Assembly: GCA_014695255.1 (NCBI GenBank)
Contig: JACJNX010000053.1
Coordinates: forward strand, 1-64,000
Length of the DNA: 64,000 bases
Source: Cyanobacteria bacterium FACHB-63
GTDB lineage: Bacteria; Cyanobacteriota; Cyanobacteriia; Leptolyngbyales; Leptolyngbyaceae
Reading direction: 5' to 3'
Under the pieces are notes generated by a model, which was not told where the DNA came from, did not search any database, and saw only the letters and a list, made by a program, of their open reading frames with translations. The translations under genes were made by a program, and so were the position numbers. Shown piece by piece: positions 37,245 through 47,637 of the stretch (within the stretch, counting starts at the first letter, position 1; every line of letters starts with the position of its first letter).

Positions 37245-40175
37245 CTAGCTTTCGTAAGCGTCCATCGGTAAGCAGGAACAGACTAGATTACGATCGCCAT
37301 AGGCATTGTCAATTCGCCCTACTGCTGGATAGAACTTGTTTGCACGAGTCCAAGCCGTTGGGAAAATTGCCTCAGCACGGGAATAGGGACGATTCCAATC
37401 AGCCGTCAGATCAGCAACAGTGTGCGGTGCATTCTTGAGAAGATTGTTGACGCGATCAACTTTTCCGGTTTCGATTTCCCGGATCTCTTCGCGAATCGCA
37501 ATCATGGCATCACAGAAGCGATCGAGTTCTGATTGAGATTCGCTCTCGGTGGGTTCGACCATGACAGTTCCAGCAACGGGCCAAGAAACCGTCGGTGGAT
37601 GGAATCCATAATCGATTAACCGTTTGGCAATGTCATCGACTTCGATGTCTGCGCTCTTTTTGAACTCCCGCAGATCGAGAATGCACTCATGCGCCACCAA
37701 GCCATTTTTACCTTTGTACAACACCGGATAATGTCTTTCGAGGCGTTTGGCAATGTAGTTGGCGTTGAGAATGGCAATCTCGGTGGCTTCAGTCAAGCCG
37801 CGTCCGCCCATCATCGCAATGTACATCCAAGAAATCGGCAGAATACTCGCACTGCCCCAAGGAGCCGCCGATACCGCTCCGATTCCTTGTTCTGTGCTGG
37901 TAGGAACGATCGAGTGATTCGGCAAGAAGGGCACAAGATGGGAGGCAACGCCGATCGGCCCCACTCCAGGCCCGCCGCCGCCATGCGGAATGCAGAAGGT
38001 CTTATGCAGATTCAAATGACAAACATCTGCACCAAAATCACCAGGACGGCATAATCCCACCTGGGCATTCATGTTTGCGCCATCCATGTAAACTTGTCCG
38101 CCGTTTTCATGCACGATCGTACAAATTTCCCGAATGCCTTCTTCAAACACACCATGCGTTGAGGGGTAGGTCACCATCAATGCCGCAAGGTTTTGGCGAT
38201 GCTGTTGGGCTTTGGTTCTGAGATCGTCTAAATCGATATTGCCTTCGCTGTCACAGGCGATCGCCACCACTTTCATGCCTGCCATGACTGCACTCGCCGG
38301 ATTGGTTCCATGTGCCGATTGTGGAATCAGACAGATGTTGCGATGCGTATCGCTGCGACTTTGATGATATTGCCGAATCACCAACAGTCCAGCGTATTCA
38401 CCTTGAGATCCCGCATTCGGTTGCAGTGAAATGCTTGCAAATCCGGTAATTTCAGATAGCCAAGATTCAAGCTGTTTGAATAATTCCTGATAGCCTTGTG
38501 TCTGGTCGATCGGGGCAAACGGATGCAGTTGTCCGAATTCTGCCCAGGTAATCGGCACCATTTCCGCCGTCGCATTCAGTTTCATGGTGCAAGAACCGAG
38601 CGGAATCATTGCAGAAGTGAGCGATAGATCTCGCGACTGCAAACGATACATATACCGGAGCAATTCGGTTTCCGATCGATAAGCCGAAAACGTTGGATGT
38701 GTCAGATAATCTGAGGTTCGCACGAATTGAGTCGGAATCCGAGCGGCGGGAATTTCGGCTAGAGTTGCGCGATCGCTAAAACTCTTCAAAATGTCGATCA
38801 AATCAGTTTGCGAAACGGTTTCATCGAGTGAAATACCGATCGTATCTGCATCAATCTTGCGTAAGTTAATGCCTCGCTTCAAAGCCTGCGCCAAAATCTG
38901 ATCCGCTTTACCCGGAACTTCGATTCGGAGTGTGTCAAAGTACGGCTCGGTTCCGAGTTTGCAGCCTGCTTTTTGAAGAGCGATCGCTAACTGTGCAGTG
39001 AGGCGATGAACGCGATCAGCGATCTGTTTCAATCCAGATGCGCCATGATACACGCCATACATTCCAGCAATCACCGCGAGTAAAACTTGCGCGGTACAAA
39101 TATTGCTCGTCGCTTTGTCGCGCCGGATGTGTTGTTCGCGAGTTTGCAGCGCCAGTCTTAATGCGGGTTGACCATTTCGATCTTTTGAAACCCCGACCAA
39201 TCTTCCGGGGAGTTGGCGTTTAAAGGCTTCTTTGGTCGCAAAGTAAGCGGCGTGAGGGCCTCCGTAACCCAGAGGAACACCAAATCGTTGAGTATTGCCG
39301 ATCGCAATATCCGCACCAAATTCTCCAGGCGGTTTGAGCAGCGTCAAACTGAGCAAGTCAGCCGCAACTGTTACCAATGCACCGGCTTGATGAGCACGAT
39401 CAACAAACTCGGAATAGTCATAAATTGCGCCATCGGTCGCTGGATATTGCAGCAATGCTCCGAAGATTGGCGTATCGAACTCAAACGTGCGGTGATCTCC
39501 GACGATGACCTGAATACCAAGCGGAATGGCGCGAGTTTGAATGACTTCGATCGTTTGTGGGTGACACGCGCTCGACACCCAGAAAGTTTTCGCACTGTTT
39601 TTGACCAGTCCGAAACTCATTGCCATCGCTTCGGCGGCGGCCGTTCCTTCATCAAGCAACGAGGCATTGGCGATTTCGAGCTTGGTCAAGTCCATCACCA
39701 TCGTCTGAAAATTCAGCAGCGCTTCGAGGCGACCTTGAGCGATCTCGGGCTGATAAGGCGTGTACTGCGTGTACCAACCGGGATTCTCTAGAATGTTGCG
39801 CTGAATCACCGGAGGCGTAATGCAATTCGAGTAGCCCATGCCGATGAACGATCGCATCACCTGATTTTTGGCAGCGATCGCTTTGAGTTCCTTCAGCATT
39901 TCATACTCGCTCCGTCCTGATTCAATCTGGAGCGGGCGCTTAATCCTAATACTTTGAGGAACAGCTTTATCGATTAGATCATCGATCGAGTTCAAGCCCA
40001 ACACCTGAAGCATCGCTTGAATTTCCTCACCCCGCACCCCGATATGCCGATCGACAAACCGATCAGTATAAGTAAGGTCAGTTTGCGCAGGAGTGCGATC
40101 GGAAGATTCAGAAACATCGAAATCGAGGGAAGCGCGATCGTAGTCAAAAGGTGCGGTCACGGTGGGTTCAGACAT
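37245..40175 (-). CDS. gcvP: glycine dehydrogenase (decarboxylating), P-protein
   Basis: 976-residue PLP protein of the glycine cleavage complex, decarboxylating glycine and passing the aminomethyl group to lipoyl-GcvH. The fused two-half structure is complete; the PLP lysine lies in [20 protein letters not shown]. In cyanobacteria it serves photorespiratory glycine and one-carbon metabolism. It is separated from gcvH by 203 bp containing a hairpin, so it may have its own promoter. Confidence 0.97.
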   Translation of the reverse strand: MSEPTVTAPFDYDRASLDFDVSESSDRTPAQTDLTYTDRFVDRHIGVRGEEIQAMLQVLGLNSIDDLIDKAVPQSIRIKRPLQIESGRSEYEMLKELKAIAAKNQVMRSFIGMGYSNCITPPVIQRNILENPGWYTQYTPYQPEIAQGRLEALLNFQTMVMDLTKLEIANASLLDEGTAAAEAMAMSFGLVKNSAKTFWVSSACHPQTIEVIQTRAIPLGIQVIVGDHRTFEFDTPIFGALLQYPATDGAIYDYSEFVDRAHQAGALVTVAADLLSLTLLKPPGEFGADIAIGNTQRFGVPLGYGGPHAAYFATKEAFKRQLPGRLVGVSKDRNGQPALRLALQTREQHIRRDKATSNICTAQVLLAVIAGMYGVYHGASGLKQIADRVHRLTAQLAIALQKAGCKLGTEPYFDTLRIEVPGKADQILAQALKRGINLRKIDADTIGISLDETVSQTDLIDILKSFSDRATLAEIPAARIPTQFVRTSDYLTHPTFSAYRSETELLRYMYRLQSRDLSLTSAMIPLGSCTMKLNATAEMVPITWAEFGQLHPFAPIDQTQGYQELFKQLESWLSEITGFASISLQPNAGSQGEYAGLLVIRQYHQSRSDTHRNICLIPQSAHGTNPASAVMAGMKVVAIACDSEGNIDLDDLRTKAQQHRQNLAALMVTYPSTHGVFEEGIREICTIVHENGGQVYMDGANMNAQVGLCRPGDFGADVCHLNLHKTFCIPHGGGGPGVGPIGVASHLVPFLPNHSIVPTSTEQGIGAVSAAPWGSASILPISWMYIAMMGGRGLTEATEIAILNANYIAKRLERHYPVLYKGKNGLVAHECILDLREFKKSADIEVDDIAKRLIDYGFHPPTVSWPVAGTVMVEPTESESQSELDRFCDAMIAIREEIREIETGKVDRVNNLLKNAPHTVADLTADWNRPYSRAEAIFPTAWTRANKFYPAVGRIDNAYGDRNLVCSCLPMDAYES

Positions 40176-40303
40176 AGAAGGTCAGCGGTTTAGGGTAACA
40201 AGTGGAGCTTCTAAAATTCGGCTTTGAAACTAAAAGTGTGGAGTGGTCAATACCATGAACGTTAAAGATATCAAAATTATTTAGAAACATTCTGCAATAA
40301 TTA

Positions 40304-40326
40304 ACCCGCCAGCGAAACTAGCGGGT
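40304..40326. terminator. hairpin between gcvH and gcvP
   Basis: ACCCGC (40304-40309) pairs with GCGGGT (40321-40326) around an 11-nt loop. On the minus strand it is followed by the T-rich TTAATTATT, so it may attenuate or end the gcvT-gcvH transcript before gcvP. Confidence 0.5.
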
Positions 40327-40378
40327 GTAAAGCTATCGTGAATTTACGGAGTAGGTTTCGGGAATTACAGAGAAAATC

Positions 40379-40768
40379 TCAGCTTCCCTCGACCATGCTG
40401 CGGTATTCATCGGCAGATAGCGCATTTTCTAGTTCCGCAACATCACTGGCGCTCACCTTGATTAGCCAACCTGCATTGTAAGGATCATCCACTAATTTTT
40501 CCGGCGTATCCATCATTTCGGTATTGACCTCCAGCACCGTACCACTGACCGGAGCTTTCAAATCTTCTACTGCTTTGACCGATTCGATCGTGCCGAATCG
40601 TTCGCCTTTTTCCACTGTGTCCCCTGGTGCTGGCAATTCCAGAAACACAATATCGCCAAGCTCATCGATCGCGAACGCCGTAATCCCGATCGTCACGGTG
40701 TACTCGTCAACTTTGGCGTATTCGTGGGAGTCGGTATATTTCAGAGTGTCAGGATATTCAAATGCCAT
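40379..40768 (-). CDS. gcvH: glycine cleavage system H protein
   Basis: 129-residue lipoyl carrier shuttling the aminomethyl intermediate. The lipoylation site is Lys65 in [10 protein letters not shown]. It lies 32 bp behind gcvT and is cotranscribed with it. Confidence 0.97.
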   Translation of the reverse strand: MAFEYPDTLKYTDSHEYAKVDEYTVTIGITAFAIDELGDIVFLELPAPGDTVEKGERFGTIESVKAVEDLKAPVSGTVLEVNTEMMDTPEKLVDDPYNAGWLIKVSASDVAELENALSADEYRSMVEGS

Positions 40769-40800
40769 GAGCGATCAGGGGTCAAATTGCACTTCCTATT

Positions 40801-41883
40801 CTATTTCGTTGCGCGGTAGAACGGACGCTTAACGACGATCGCGCCATAGTTTTTCCCGCGAATGCCGATTTCGAGCAGTTGTCCAGGTTTGGATAATTCA
40901 GTCGGGACATAACCGAGCGCGATCGCTTGTCCGACCGTCGGCGCTAGAGTTCCACTGGTCACAATTCCAACTGCTTCACCTTCATGAAAAATCGGGTAAT
41001 CGTGACGGGCAATATTCCGCCCTTGCATCTGTAGCCCGACAAGTCGTTTTTTGACTCCGTTTTGCTTTTGGTCTTCCAGAATCGATCGCCCAATAAAATC
41101 ACCCTTTGTATCAAGATGCACGAGCCATCCTAAGCCCGCTTCGAGTGGAGTCGTCGAATCGTTGATATCCTGCCCGTAAAGCGCCATAGCCGCTTCTAAC
41201 CGCAAGGTATCCCTCGCTCCCAGTCCGCAAGGAGTGACACCCGTTTCGAGCAGTGATCGCCAAAGATCGATCGCACCTTGCGGATCAAGCATCACCTCAA
41301 ATCCGTCTTCTCCGGTGTATCCGGTTCTTGCAATAAAGGCACGATGACCAAGAATATTTGCTTCTAGATGTCCAAACGGTTTGATGTGCGAAAGATTCTG
41401 ATCGACGATCGCGCTCAAATGCTCAACTGCTTTCTTTCCTTGCACCGCAATCAGCGCTTGAGAATCGGAAAGATCCTTAAACTCAATATCGGTTAAATTC
41501 GCTAACAGCCACTCGCGATCTTTCTGAGTCGTTGCCGCATTCACAATCACAACCCAGCGATCGTCCCCTTGAAAATAAAAAATTAAATCATCGATAATTC
41601 CGCCCTGTGGATTCAGCAGCACCGTGTATTGGGCTTGTCCCGGTTGCAGACGACTTAAATCCGAAGGAACAAGCCTCTGAATTTGGGGCAGCACACTCTT
41701 ACCCATCAGCGTGAACTTGCCCATGTGCGAAATGTCGAACATTCCCGCATCAGATCGCACCGCATGATGCTCCTGGGTAATTCCGCTAAATTGCACAGGC
41801 ATCTCCCAACCCGAAAATCCGGTCATGCGGGCATTTAGCTTGATCGCTAAGTCATACAAAGGGGTGCGGCGCAGAGAATTCAA
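40801..41883 (-). CDS. gcvT: aminomethyltransferase, T-protein
   Basis: 360 residues; transfers the methylene to tetrahydrofolate and releases ammonia. The start [23 protein letters not shown] and the [10 protein letters not shown] and [16 protein letters not shown] motifs are diagnostic. First gene of the gcvT-gcvH unit, divergent from glgC. No glycine-riboswitch core was seen in the upstream region 41884-42087. Confidence 0.97.
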   Translation of the reverse strand: MNSLRRTPLYDLAIKLNARMTGFSGWEMPVQFSGITQEHHAVRSDAGMFDISHMGKFTLMGKSVLPQIQRLVPSDLSRLQPGQAQYTVLLNPQGGIIDDLIFYFQGDDRWVVIVNAATTQKDREWLLANLTDIEFKDLSDSQALIAVQGKKAVEHLSAIVDQNLSHIKPFGHLEANILGHRAFIARTGYTGEDGFEVMLDPQGAIDLWRSLLETGVTPCGLGARDTLRLEAAMALYGQDINDSTTPLEAGLGWLVHLDTKGDFIGRSILEDQKQNGVKKRLVGLQMQGRNIARHDYPIFHEGEAVGIVTSGTLAPTVGQAIALGYVPTELSKPGQLLEIGIRGKNYGAIVVKRPFYRATK

Positions 41884-42087
41884 GGGAATAACTCACAGAA
41901 CTGTACATCACTCCCAAATTACCATTACTCTCGATTTTCGATTAGCAAATGTATTCCAGATTGCAAACGGATAAAATTTTCCTCGATCGATCCCCAATTG
42001 CAATTCTCTGCCCGAAACCCCTTGTCAACTTTGCCATCCAGACAGACACTAAGGATGGGAGTCGAAGTGGAACTGCGAGGTCAATCT

Positions 42088-43383
42088 GTGAAGAAGGTAT
42101 TAGCAATTATCCTGGGAGGGGGTGCTGGAACCCGTTTATATCCGTTGACTAAACAACGGGCAAAACCAGCCGTCCCATTAGCCGGAAAGTATCGATTAAT
42201 TGATATTCCCGTTAGTAACTGTATCAATTCCGAAATTTTTAAGATCTATGTTCTAACTCAATTTAATTCCGCTTCTCTTAATCGCCATTTGAGCCGCGCC
42301 TATAACTTCTCTAGCTTTAGCGAAGGATTTGTTGAAGTTCTCGCCGCTCAACAAACTGCCGAAAATCCGAACTGGTTTCAGGGGACTGCTGATGCCGTAC
42401 GCCAGTATATTTGGCTGTTTCAAGAATGGGATATCGATGAATATTTGATTCTTTCTGGTGATCATTTGTACCGGATGGATTACCGCGAATTCGTGCAGCG
42501 CCATCGCGATACGGGTGCAGATATCACCCTATCGGTTGTGCCGATCGATGAGGCTCGCGCCTCGGATTTCGGCTTGATGAAGATCGATCAGAATGGACGA
42601 GTGATCGACTTTAGTGAAAAGCCTAAAGGCGATGCCCTCAAAGCCATGCAGGTTGATACAACGGTGCTGGGTCTAACGCCCGAAGAAGCGCGTCAAAGCC
42701 CCTACATTGCCTCAATGGGAATTTACGTCTTTAAGAAGGAAGTTCTCCAACAATTGCTGAAAGAATCCCCCAATCAGACGGATTTCGGCAAAGAAATTAT
42801 TCCGCATTCTGCGACCAAGTACAACGTTCAAGCCTATCTGTTTAACGACTACTGGGAAGACATTGGAACGATCGAAGCGTTCTATGAGTCCAACTTGGCA
42901 CTCACGCAGCAACCCCGCCCACCCTTTAGCTTCTACGACGAAACCGCACCGATCTACACTCGTCAGCGCTTTCTGCCGCCGAGTAAGTTCCTCGATTCGC
43001 ATGTGACCGAATCGATCATCGGTGAGGGCTGCATTCTAAAGAACTGTCGGGTGCATCATTCGGTATTGGGAGTGCGATCGAGAATCGAAGCCAATTCGGT
43101 GATCGAAGACTCGCTAATCATGGGCGCTGACTTCTATGAAGCTCATGCTGAGCGCCAATCGGGAGTTGATTGCAGCAGCCCCGGAGTTCCGCTGGGGATT
43201 GGATCGGACACGATTATCCGTCGAGCGATTATCGACAAAAATGCTCACATCGGCTGCAATGTGCAGATTGTGAACAAAGATCGAGTTCAAGAAGCCGATC
43301 GCGAGAATCTCGGTTTCTACATTCGCAGTGGAATTGTTGTGACATTAAAAGGTGCGGTGATTCCCGACGGAACCATCATCTAA
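42088..43383 (+). CDS. glgC: glucose-1-phosphate adenylyltransferase
   Basis: Makes ADP-glucose for glycogen, the main carbon reserve. 431 residues: [20 protein letters not shown] at the start, [31 protein letters not shown] (Asp catalytic), FSEKPKG, and a left-handed beta-helix C-terminus ending [11 protein letters not shown]. The GTG at 42088 has GAGG about 8 nt upstream and gives the family-standard N-terminus; the in-frame ATG at 41998 would add 30 unrelated residues. Confidence 0.96.
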   Translation: MKKVLAIILGGGAGTRLYPLTKQRAKPAVPLAGKYRLIDIPVSNCINSEIFKIYVLTQFNSASLNRHLSRAYNFSSFSEGFVEVLAAQQTAENPNWFQGTADAVRQYIWLFQEWDIDEYLILSGDHLYRMDYREFVQRHRDTGADITLSVVPIDEARASDFGLMKIDQNGRVIDFSEKPKGDALKAMQVDTTVLGLTPEEARQSPYIASMGIYVFKKEVLQQLLKESPNQTDFGKEIIPHSATKYNVQAYLFNDYWEDIGTIEAFYESNLALTQQPRPPFSFYDETAPIYTRQRFLPPSKFLDSHVTESIIGEGCILKNCRVHHSVLGVRSRIEANSVIEDSLIMGADFYEAHAERQSGVDCSSPGVPLGIGSDTIIRRAIIDKNAHIGCNVQIVNKDRVQEADRENLGFYIRSGIVVTLKGAVIPDGTII

Positions 43384-43393
43384 GGTTCGCTTA

Positions 43394-43846
43394 ATTCTAC
43401 TGATTGGCTTACCAGGGAGCGGCAAATCAACTTACGCCTGCTCCCTTGATTCGTGCATCATTTCAACCGACATGATTCGCGCTCAACTGTTTGGTGACGA
43501 AGCCGTGCAGGGCAGTTGGCTCAAGATTTGGCTAGAGGTACGATCGCAGTTCCAGCAAGCGGTCAGCGCGAGCCAATCCGGTGAAATCGAATTTGCGATC
43601 TACGATGCCACGAATGCTGTAAGAAAACAGAGACGCGCGGCGATCTCGCTTGCTCGAAAATCTGGCTTCACCCACATCACCGGAGTTTGGATTAATCCAG
43701 CAATCGAAGTCTGTCTAGAGCGCAATCGAATGCGCGATCGCCAAGTTCCCGAAGATGTAATTCATCGAATGGTGCGTCGATTATACGGAGCGCCCCCCGC
43801 ACTCGACGAGGGACTTGATGAACTCCTACTGCTTGAATCGCCTTAA
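43394..43846 (+). CDS. P-loop kinase (polynucleotide-kinase-like) with non-canonical start
   Basis: About 150 residues of the AAA_33/PNK-like P-loop family: Walker A GLPGSGKST at 43406-43432, ISTDMIRAQLF, DATNAVRKQRR, a Cys-containing strand and a lid RNRMRDRQVPEDVIHRM. The in-frame stop upstream is TGA at 43358-43360 and no ATG, GTG or TTG occurs before the Walker A, so the first normal start (43472) would cut off the active site. ATT at 43394 lies 8 nt after AAGG and is the best candidate start; CTG at 43400 is another. It starts 10 bp after the glgC stop and ends sharing TTAA with parA. Confidence 0.7.
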   Translation: MLLIGLPGSGKSTYACSLDSCIISTDMIRAQLFGDEAVQGSWLKIWLEVRSQFQQAVSASQSGEIEFAIYDATNAVRKQRRAAISLARKSGFTHITGVWINPAIEVCLERNRMRDRQVPEDVIHRMVRRLYGAPPALDEGLDELLLLESP

Positions 43847-44784
43847 TTCAGCGATGACAGCGACATTTTCTTTTCTAAGGCTTGACTGCGCGTCAACGCT
43901 GCTAGTTTTTGCAGCACTTCTTGAGCCATCGTGACAAAAGCTTTCGACCCCGCAGTTCCGGGATTTGTCAGTACCACCGGCGAAAAGCTATCGATCGCTT
44001 TTGGCACATTCACATCGGACGGAATCCGCGTTTTGAATAACTTCGCTTCGCTGAAATCTTCATTCAACCGCTTCATCACTTGCCCGTAATAGCGACTGGT
44101 CAAGATATTCCCAGACAGAGAAAATGCAATTCCAAGTAGCTCTAAATTGACTTGAGTTAAATCCGTTTTGTGCATCTCTTTTAGCTTGTTGATGCGGCGC
44201 TCTAGAAGCTGAATACCAATCAGCGAAAGCGGTTCAGGTCTTGCAGGAATCATGTAGAACTGACTTGCAAGTAAGGCACTCCGAGTAATCAGGTTATATC
44301 CTGGAGCGCAATCGAGCAGAATGAGGTCGTAATCGTTTGCGATCGGTGCGAGGACTCTCTGAATCAGGTTCTTTTCAAACACATTCCAAACGTGTTCAAA
44401 ATCGGTTTCCTGCTTTTGTAGCGCTGTCTTGTGCAGCATCTGGGAAACCAAAAATTCATCATATAAATCAATATCACCCGGCAGCAGATCAAAGCCTTTC
44501 AACTGACACACATATTTGTGAATCGCATCTGGAACGACTTGCGGCAGTTTTGGATCTGAGGTGATTGCGCTTTGAATCAGATGTCTTAAGGTGCGCTTAT
44601 CGTTGCGGAGTCTCGCGAAGTCTGCAGGCGGCATCAAGCTCAGAGTTGCGCTGATTTGAGTGTCCAGATCGACTAGAAGAACTCGCTTTTGGTGATACTT
44701 TGCCAAACAAGCCGCCAAGTTGACAGACAGAGTTGTTTTACCGACTCCGCCTTTCATGTTCGTCATCGCGATCGTATATGTCAT
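43843..44784 (-). CDS. ParA-family ATPase
   Basis: 313 residues with deviant Walker A KGGVGKTT (Lys11, Lys16), VLLVDLDTQ and LLDCAPGYN. Chromosomal ParA or MinD-like partitioning of DNA or another cargo. No ParB gene or parS is visible nearby, so the cargo is open. Single-gene unit; 4-nt convergent overlap with the kinase gene. Confidence 0.9.
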   Translation of the reverse strand: MTYTIAMTNMKGGVGKTTLSVNLAACLAKYHQKRVLLVDLDTQISATLSLMPPADFARLRNDKRTLRHLIQSAITSDPKLPQVVPDAIHKYVCQLKGFDLLPGDIDLYDEFLVSQMLHKTALQKQETDFEHVWNVFEKNLIQRVLAPIANDYDLILLDCAPGYNLITRSALLASQFYMIPARPEPLSLIGIQLLERRINKLKEMHKTDLTQVNLELLGIAFSLSGNILTSRYYGQVMKRLNEDFSEAKLFKTRIPSDVNVPKAIDSFSPVVLTNPGTAGSKAFVTMAQEVLQKLAALTRSQALEKKMSLSSLN

Positions 44785-44900
44785 GCTCGCCTCCGATGAT
44801 GCGTCAAAATCGCTACCCTAACATTTGGGTCATCATACAGCGTTCTGATTTAAGTTGATCAAATCAAATTTCAAAGCAGATTCATCTCAACAACCAAAAT

Positions 44901-45842
44901 TCATCGCTTTCTGCGAACGCCGCTCAGTCTCAACACATCCTCCATCGTTGAGCAATAATTCTCCATGCCAAACGTAGCAGGACTAATCGGATTTTGATGG
45001 GTAAAGTGACGGTAGCGCAACGCGAACCGATCCCACTCCCCCATCTGAATCCGAAACAGAAAAATGACTAGATCTGCAAGTAGAATCAACGGAAAGCCCA
45101 GCATCGGTTTCAGACCAAAGTAAAAACAAAGCTCCTCAAACGCCTGATTGACCGTAATTTTCTCATTGCCCACTACAAAACTTCTTTCCTTCGGCGGGTG
45201 ATCCACAAAATGCCGCACCACTTGAGCAATATCATGTGCGTGAATAAAGTGAAAACTGCCATCTGCACGGAAAAAGCGAATCAGCTTCGCCCATTTTGCC
45301 ACCTCTGGAATTCCAGTAGTCACCGCCGAGTAAGGATAACGTTCTCCGCCTCCAATCACCAGCGTTGGAAATAGCTTGGTAATCTTAGGCGCGATCGCCA
45401 ACCCTGCTAATTTCTCACAGCAGACATACTTTGACTTTAAATAATCATTCCCGATCGTGAATGCTTCAGGCAGCAGTTGATTATCGCGATCGAGAATACT
45501 AGCCGTAGAAAAATAAATGACCTGCTCGATGCGCTCTGGATCAAGCATCGAGAGCAATTGCAGATTGCTTTGCACATTAACTTCCTGAATCCCTTCTCCA
45601 CCCCAAGCCGTCGCCGCTAATATCGCACAATCGATCGTTTTGAGTAGCTCTCGGTGTTGCTCAATCTCGCGCAGATCCGACTCAATTACAGTAATGCCCG
45701 ATCGCGCCGTCAGATCGATCTTGATCTTGCTGGCATCGCGAACGAGCAAAAACAGTTCATGTCGAGTGTTTTGAATCAGGGCTTCGACAAGATAGTGACC
45801 GATGCAACCACTTGCACCCGTCACGAAGATTCGCTTGGTCAT
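44901..45842 (-). CDS. NAD(P)-dependent epimerase/dehydratase (extended SDR)
   Basis: 313 residues with TGASGCIGHYLVEAL (NAD-binding Gly motif), IESDLRE, FSTASIL and a YxxxK-type DYLKSKYV. Substrate unknown; sugar nucleotides or flavonoid-like alcohols are typical for the superfamily. Confidence 0.88.
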   Translation of the reverse strand: MTKRIFVTGASGCIGHYLVEALIQNTRHELFLLVRDASKIKIDLTARSGITVIESDLREIEQHRELLKTIDCAILAATAWGGEGIQEVNVQSNLQLLSMLDPERIEQVIYFSTASILDRDNQLLPEAFTIGNDYLKSKYVCCEKLAGLAIAPKITKLFPTLVIGGGERYPYSAVTTGIPEVAKWAKLIRFFRADGSFHFIHAHDIAQVVRHFVDHPPKERSFVVGNEKITVNQAFEELCFYFGLKPMLGFPLILLADLVIFLFRIQMGEWDRFALRYRHFTHQNPISPATFGMENYCSTMEDVLRLSGVRRKR

Positions 45843-45961
45843 TGAGGAATTCAGGAATGAATGATGAAAGACAAAGTGCAGGAGGAAACCCTATGAATTA
45901 ACAGAATAAACGGTTCTGCTCAATTCTGATCCGCTCAATGCCTTTCATCGTCGAAATTTCA

Positions 45962-47026
45962 TCAACGCGCAGCAGCAAGAAGCTGATCGACTTGCTTTGC
46001 CGTTTCAAAGAAGTAAGCCGCATTTTCCTCCGGAGTATTGGGGAGAATGCCGTGTCCGAGGTTCAAAATGTGACCCCGGTTGCCTGCTTTGCGAATCGTA
46101 TCGAGAATGCGATCGCGGATGAATTCCTTCGAGCCAAACAGCACGCCCGGATCAAGGTTGCCTTGCACTTTCATCTCTTTACCGAGTCGAGCACGAGCAT
46201 CCGCCATATCGACTGTCCAATCGATCGTCAAGATATCCGCTCCCGCTTTTGCCATGCGTTCTAGGAGTCCAGCGCTTCCTGTAACCAACAGAATCAGCGG
46301 CGTATCCGGATGCACCTGTTTAATTTTGCGGAACACTTGCTGCTGATACGGCAACGCAAACGTATCGTAATCTTGGGGGCTGAGTTGTCCTGCCCAAGAA
46401 TCGAACATTTGGATCACTTGTGCGCCGCAGTCAATTTGATAGCAAGCGTAAGTTGCGATCGCATCTGCCAGCTTCGACAACAATTGATGCAGAATCGCCG
46501 GATCAGAAAACGCCATGTTTTTGATGATCGAATAGGTTTTCGATCCTTTACCTTCGACCGCGTAAGCGGCTAATGTCCAAGGCGCACCGACAAATCCCAG
46601 AACCGTTGCTTCGTTTTTGACTTCTTCGCGCAGAGACTTCAGAATCGTTTTGATAAACGGCATCGTTTCTTCGGGAACGAGTGGATGCAGTCGATCGATC
46701 TGTGCCTGAGTACGAATCGGATCAGCAATGATCGGGCCTTTTCCTTCAGCGATATCCATTTCGATGCCAAGACCCGGAAGCGGAGTCACAATGTCGGAAA
46801 ACAGAATCACGCCATCCGGCTTAAATGCTCGCCAGGGTTGCAGCGACACTTCGATCGCGACTTCTGGAATCTCAGAGCGTTCGCGGAACGACGGATAGCG
46901 ATCGCGCAAATCTCGATAGGCTTTCATATAGCGACCAGCCTGTCGCATCATCCAAACTGGGGGACGATCTAACACTTCGCCCCGTGCTGCCCGTAACAAA
47001 AGTGGAAGTTGCGAAGAACCCGTCAT
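45962..47026 (-). CDS. hemE: uroporphyrinogen decarboxylase
   Basis: Decarboxylates uroporphyrinogen III to coproporphyrinogen III for heme, chlorophyll and bilins. 354 residues; signatures [13 protein letters not shown] (N-terminal) and [16 protein letters not shown] are intact. Single-gene unit. Confidence 0.97.
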   Translation of the reverse strand: MTGSSQLPLLLRAARGEVLDRPPVWMMRQAGRYMKAYRDLRDRYPSFRERSEIPEVAIEVSLQPWRAFKPDGVILFSDIVTPLPGLGIEMDIAEGKGPIIADPIRTQAQIDRLHPLVPEETMPFIKTILKSLREEVKNEATVLGFVGAPWTLAAYAVEGKGSKTYSIIKNMAFSDPAILHQLLSKLADAIATYACYQIDCGAQVIQMFDSWAGQLSPQDYDTFALPYQQQVFRKIKQVHPDTPLILLVTGSAGLLERMAKAGADILTIDWTVDMADARARLGKEMKVQGNLDPGVLFGSKEFIRDRILDTIRKAGNRGHILNLGHGILPNTPEENAAYFFETAKQVDQLLAAAR

Positions 47027-47271
47027 GCAGAAGCCTCTTGATAAAACCTTTTGTTTTCTACGTTTCTTAGCCTATCACTGTCCGGGATCTCGTATTGCCG
47101 CAACCCCAATGAATGTAACGGTTTTGAAATATTCCATCGCTCAAACGACCGATGTTTGTAACCACGAAATAGCTCTAATAACAGAGACACTTCTCAAGCT
47201 TTAGTCAGATTAATTTGGGGTTTGAAATTTCTATTCTGAAGCTGTTCAAGGTTGATAAAAGGATAAAAACA

Positions 47272-47568
47272 ATGACTAAATTTGCTGCAAAACTCGCATT
47301 GGCTTCTGCTTTGATTTTGGCTCCGATGTCGCTGCCTGCAATGAGCCAAACTGGAACCGGTACTGGAACTGGAACCGGTACTGGAACTGGAACGACGACT
47401 CAAGACGCAGGGTATCACCAAGAAGGACGCAACGGTTACTGGGGTCTGTTGGGCTTGCTCGGTTTGTTCGGTTTGATGGGACGCAAGAGCCGCGATGAGC
47501 ATTCTTCGACGGGTGCAACGGCATATCGTGACCCCGCAGACGTATCGGGAACCCGCGATCGCTACTAA
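47272..47568 (+). CDS. exported WGxxGxxG-family small protein
   Basis: 98 residues: signal peptide (MTKFAAKLALASALILAP, cleavage near AMSQ), a Thr-Gly dipeptide stretch from an 18-bp tandem repeat, then the WGLLGLLGLFGLMGRKSR segment of the WGxxGxxG family (a hydrophobic helix followed by a basic cluster, like a sorting signal), and a polar tail. ATG at 47272 is chosen since it begins the signal. Function and processing partner unknown. Confidence 0.8.
   Translation: MTKFAAKLALASALILAPMSLPAMSQTGTGTGTGTGTGTGTTTQDAGYHQEGRNGYWGLLGLLGLFGLMGRKSRDEHSSTGATAYRDPADVSGTRDRY
47353..47388 (+). repeat. 18-bp tandem repeat encoding TG dipeptides
   Basis: GGAACCGGTACTGGAACT occurs twice exactly (47353-47370, 47371-47388) with a partial third copy, within the WGxxGxxG gene. 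Copy number is likely variable. Confidence 0.85.
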
Positions 47569-47593
47569 TTGATTAGGTTAATCAAAAGCTTAG

Positions 47594-47633
47594 CGGCATG
47601 GAAGCAGAGAAGCCTTTCGTGCCGTTATTTTTT
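47594..47633 (+). terminator. terminator of the WGxxGxxG gene
   Basis: CGGCATG (47594-47600) pairs with CGTGCCG (47618-47624, one G-U), followed by TTATTTTTT. A small TTGATTA/TAATCAA hairpin (47569-47585) precedes it. Confidence 0.75.
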
Positions 47634-47637
47634 CTGA

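Noticed and set aside
41884-42087. Glycine riboswitch before gcvT
   Set aside because: No recognisable glycine-aptamer core was seen.
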